A DNA stretch of 18,642 nucleotides from NCBI RefSeq assembly GCF_000003605.2, contig NW_003141325.1:84913-103554 (forward strand). Reading direction: 5' to 3'. The position numbers and the translations under genes were made by a program. Positions 17,843 through 18,642 of the stretch are shown here, piece after piece. The notes under the pieces were generated by a model that was given only the letters and a program-made list of their open reading frames with translations, had not been told where the DNA came from and did not search any database. This DNA is from Saccoglossus kowalevskii (taxonomy: Eukaryota; Hemichordata; Enteropneusta; Harrimaniidae). Each line of letters starts with the position of its first letter. The stretch's first letter is position 1.

Positions 17843-18353
17843 TCATTATTTTCACAATAGGAGAGTGATAACAAACAAACCTCTCGACCAACAACTTTGA
17901 CCGTAAATCCGCAACTTAATCAACAAGCACTTCCAGACCGGGGTTAGAGGAGCTGTGCTGCAGTGTATTCAAAACGATGTACTTTCATGACCCCAATTAA
18001 CAGTACAGTAATTGTTTGTTTGGACACATTAGTTTCGCGGTATTCGCTCGTATCGTACCTGCACTTGCGAGCATACTATTTTGTCTGCAGTCGCTAAATG
18101 TTTATGAATAATACATCAACACATAAAGACAATGCGTTTTGCAAGCGGAAGTGAAGGCACCTGTTTCGCTTGATCTGACATTTTGAATTTGGATGTGGCA
18201 GGCTGGTATCGGGAAGTTCAGACGAGAAGGGGTGTGTATCGCATCTATTATATATATTATGGACCATCTCAAAAACTGACCGAGACTGTGCTCCTCTATT
18301 GTATCGCCTCAGCACTCATTCGTTTCATTGTCATCCTTGAGTTCTGACATAAT

Positions 18354-18357
<4 letters not shown>
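17843..18357. other. Spacer, nothing recognised
   Basis: Mixed composition with no exon-like frame that has splice sites. Confidence 0.35.

Positions 18358-18420
<63 letters not shown>
18358..18420. repeat. (TA)n microsatellite
   Basis: 63 nt of uninterrupted TA dinucleotide, about 31 units. It is the longest perfect simple repeat in the window; its length in the source genome is likely to vary. Confidence 0.97.
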
Positions 18421-18423
<3 letters not shown>

Positions 18424-18642
18424 TAATTTTAATGAAAAAAAAGTACATTTATCTTAGTAATAGTGACACCTGTTGTTTAGTGTGATGAACCCCCACGGTT
18501 GGGTACAGGAGCATAGAAGTTTTTAATTAAAATTGTTTTCCATAAGAAAAATGAAACCATCATACATGGCCTTATAAACAGCCTTTTACTTCATAGTGGG
18601 GTGGGTGGAGTAAAAGCTGTGATTATTTTTATTACTTTCTGA
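18421..18642. other. Right edge, nothing recognised
   Basis: AT-rich sequence with no frame, repeat or signal I can support. Confidence 0.35.

Overview
The window is nuclear DNA from an invertebrate animal. It is AT-rich (roughly two thirds A+T by eye). Coding sequence occurs only as short exons with GT/AG borders, the recognisable modules are animal extracellular domains (kringle, EGF, discoidin/F5-8C), and there is a decayed Ty3/Gypsy-type retroelement. I cannot name the phylum. Nothing looks bacterial, and I saw no rRNA, tRNA or CRISPR array.

Positions 1-7549, minus strand, are most or all of the 5' part of one large secreted or membrane mosaic-protein gene that runs off the left edge. 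Read 5' to 3', it has a signal-peptide exon (7549-7196) whose mature start resembles the beginning of an F5/8C domain. Two weakly supported small exons follow (6960-6885, 6350-6285), then a longer unassigned exon (5468-5209). After these come a kringle in two pieces (4702-4622 and 4565-4413), an EGF exon (3080-2958), a lectin/Link-like exon (2249-1962), an F5/8C exon (582-287) and the end of that F5/8C domain (165 to beyond 1). From the kringle onward the exons are joined by phase-1 introns, the usual signature of exon shuffling. Three points do not fit an intact gene: the kringle halves lie in different frames, the last F5/8C exon has no AG acceptor in the right phase, and one junction upstream of the kringle has incompatible phases. 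Allelic decay, assembly indels or unseen micro-exons could each explain these.

Positions 7550-13387 are mostly non-coding. They hold a possible TATA box for the minus gene, a stop-interrupted plus-strand reading frame (8449-8826), a purine tract (9723-9812), a 155-bp foldback element with 5-bp direct flanks (11726-11880), and a diverged direct repeat with 155-nt spacing (12266-12475).

Positions 13388-14403, plus strand, are the 3' end of a small Cys-rich, probably secreted protein gene of unknown family: two exons joined in phase 1, an apparent frameshift in the last one, and a poly(A) signal.

Positions 14921-16053 are a decayed gag-protease fragment of a Ty3/Gypsy-type element. It is followed by a G-rich, C-poor stretch to about 16720 that I could not identify. 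Positions 17277-17842 (minus) are a second decayed coding region of unknown origin. A (TA)n microsatellite lies at 18358-18420.
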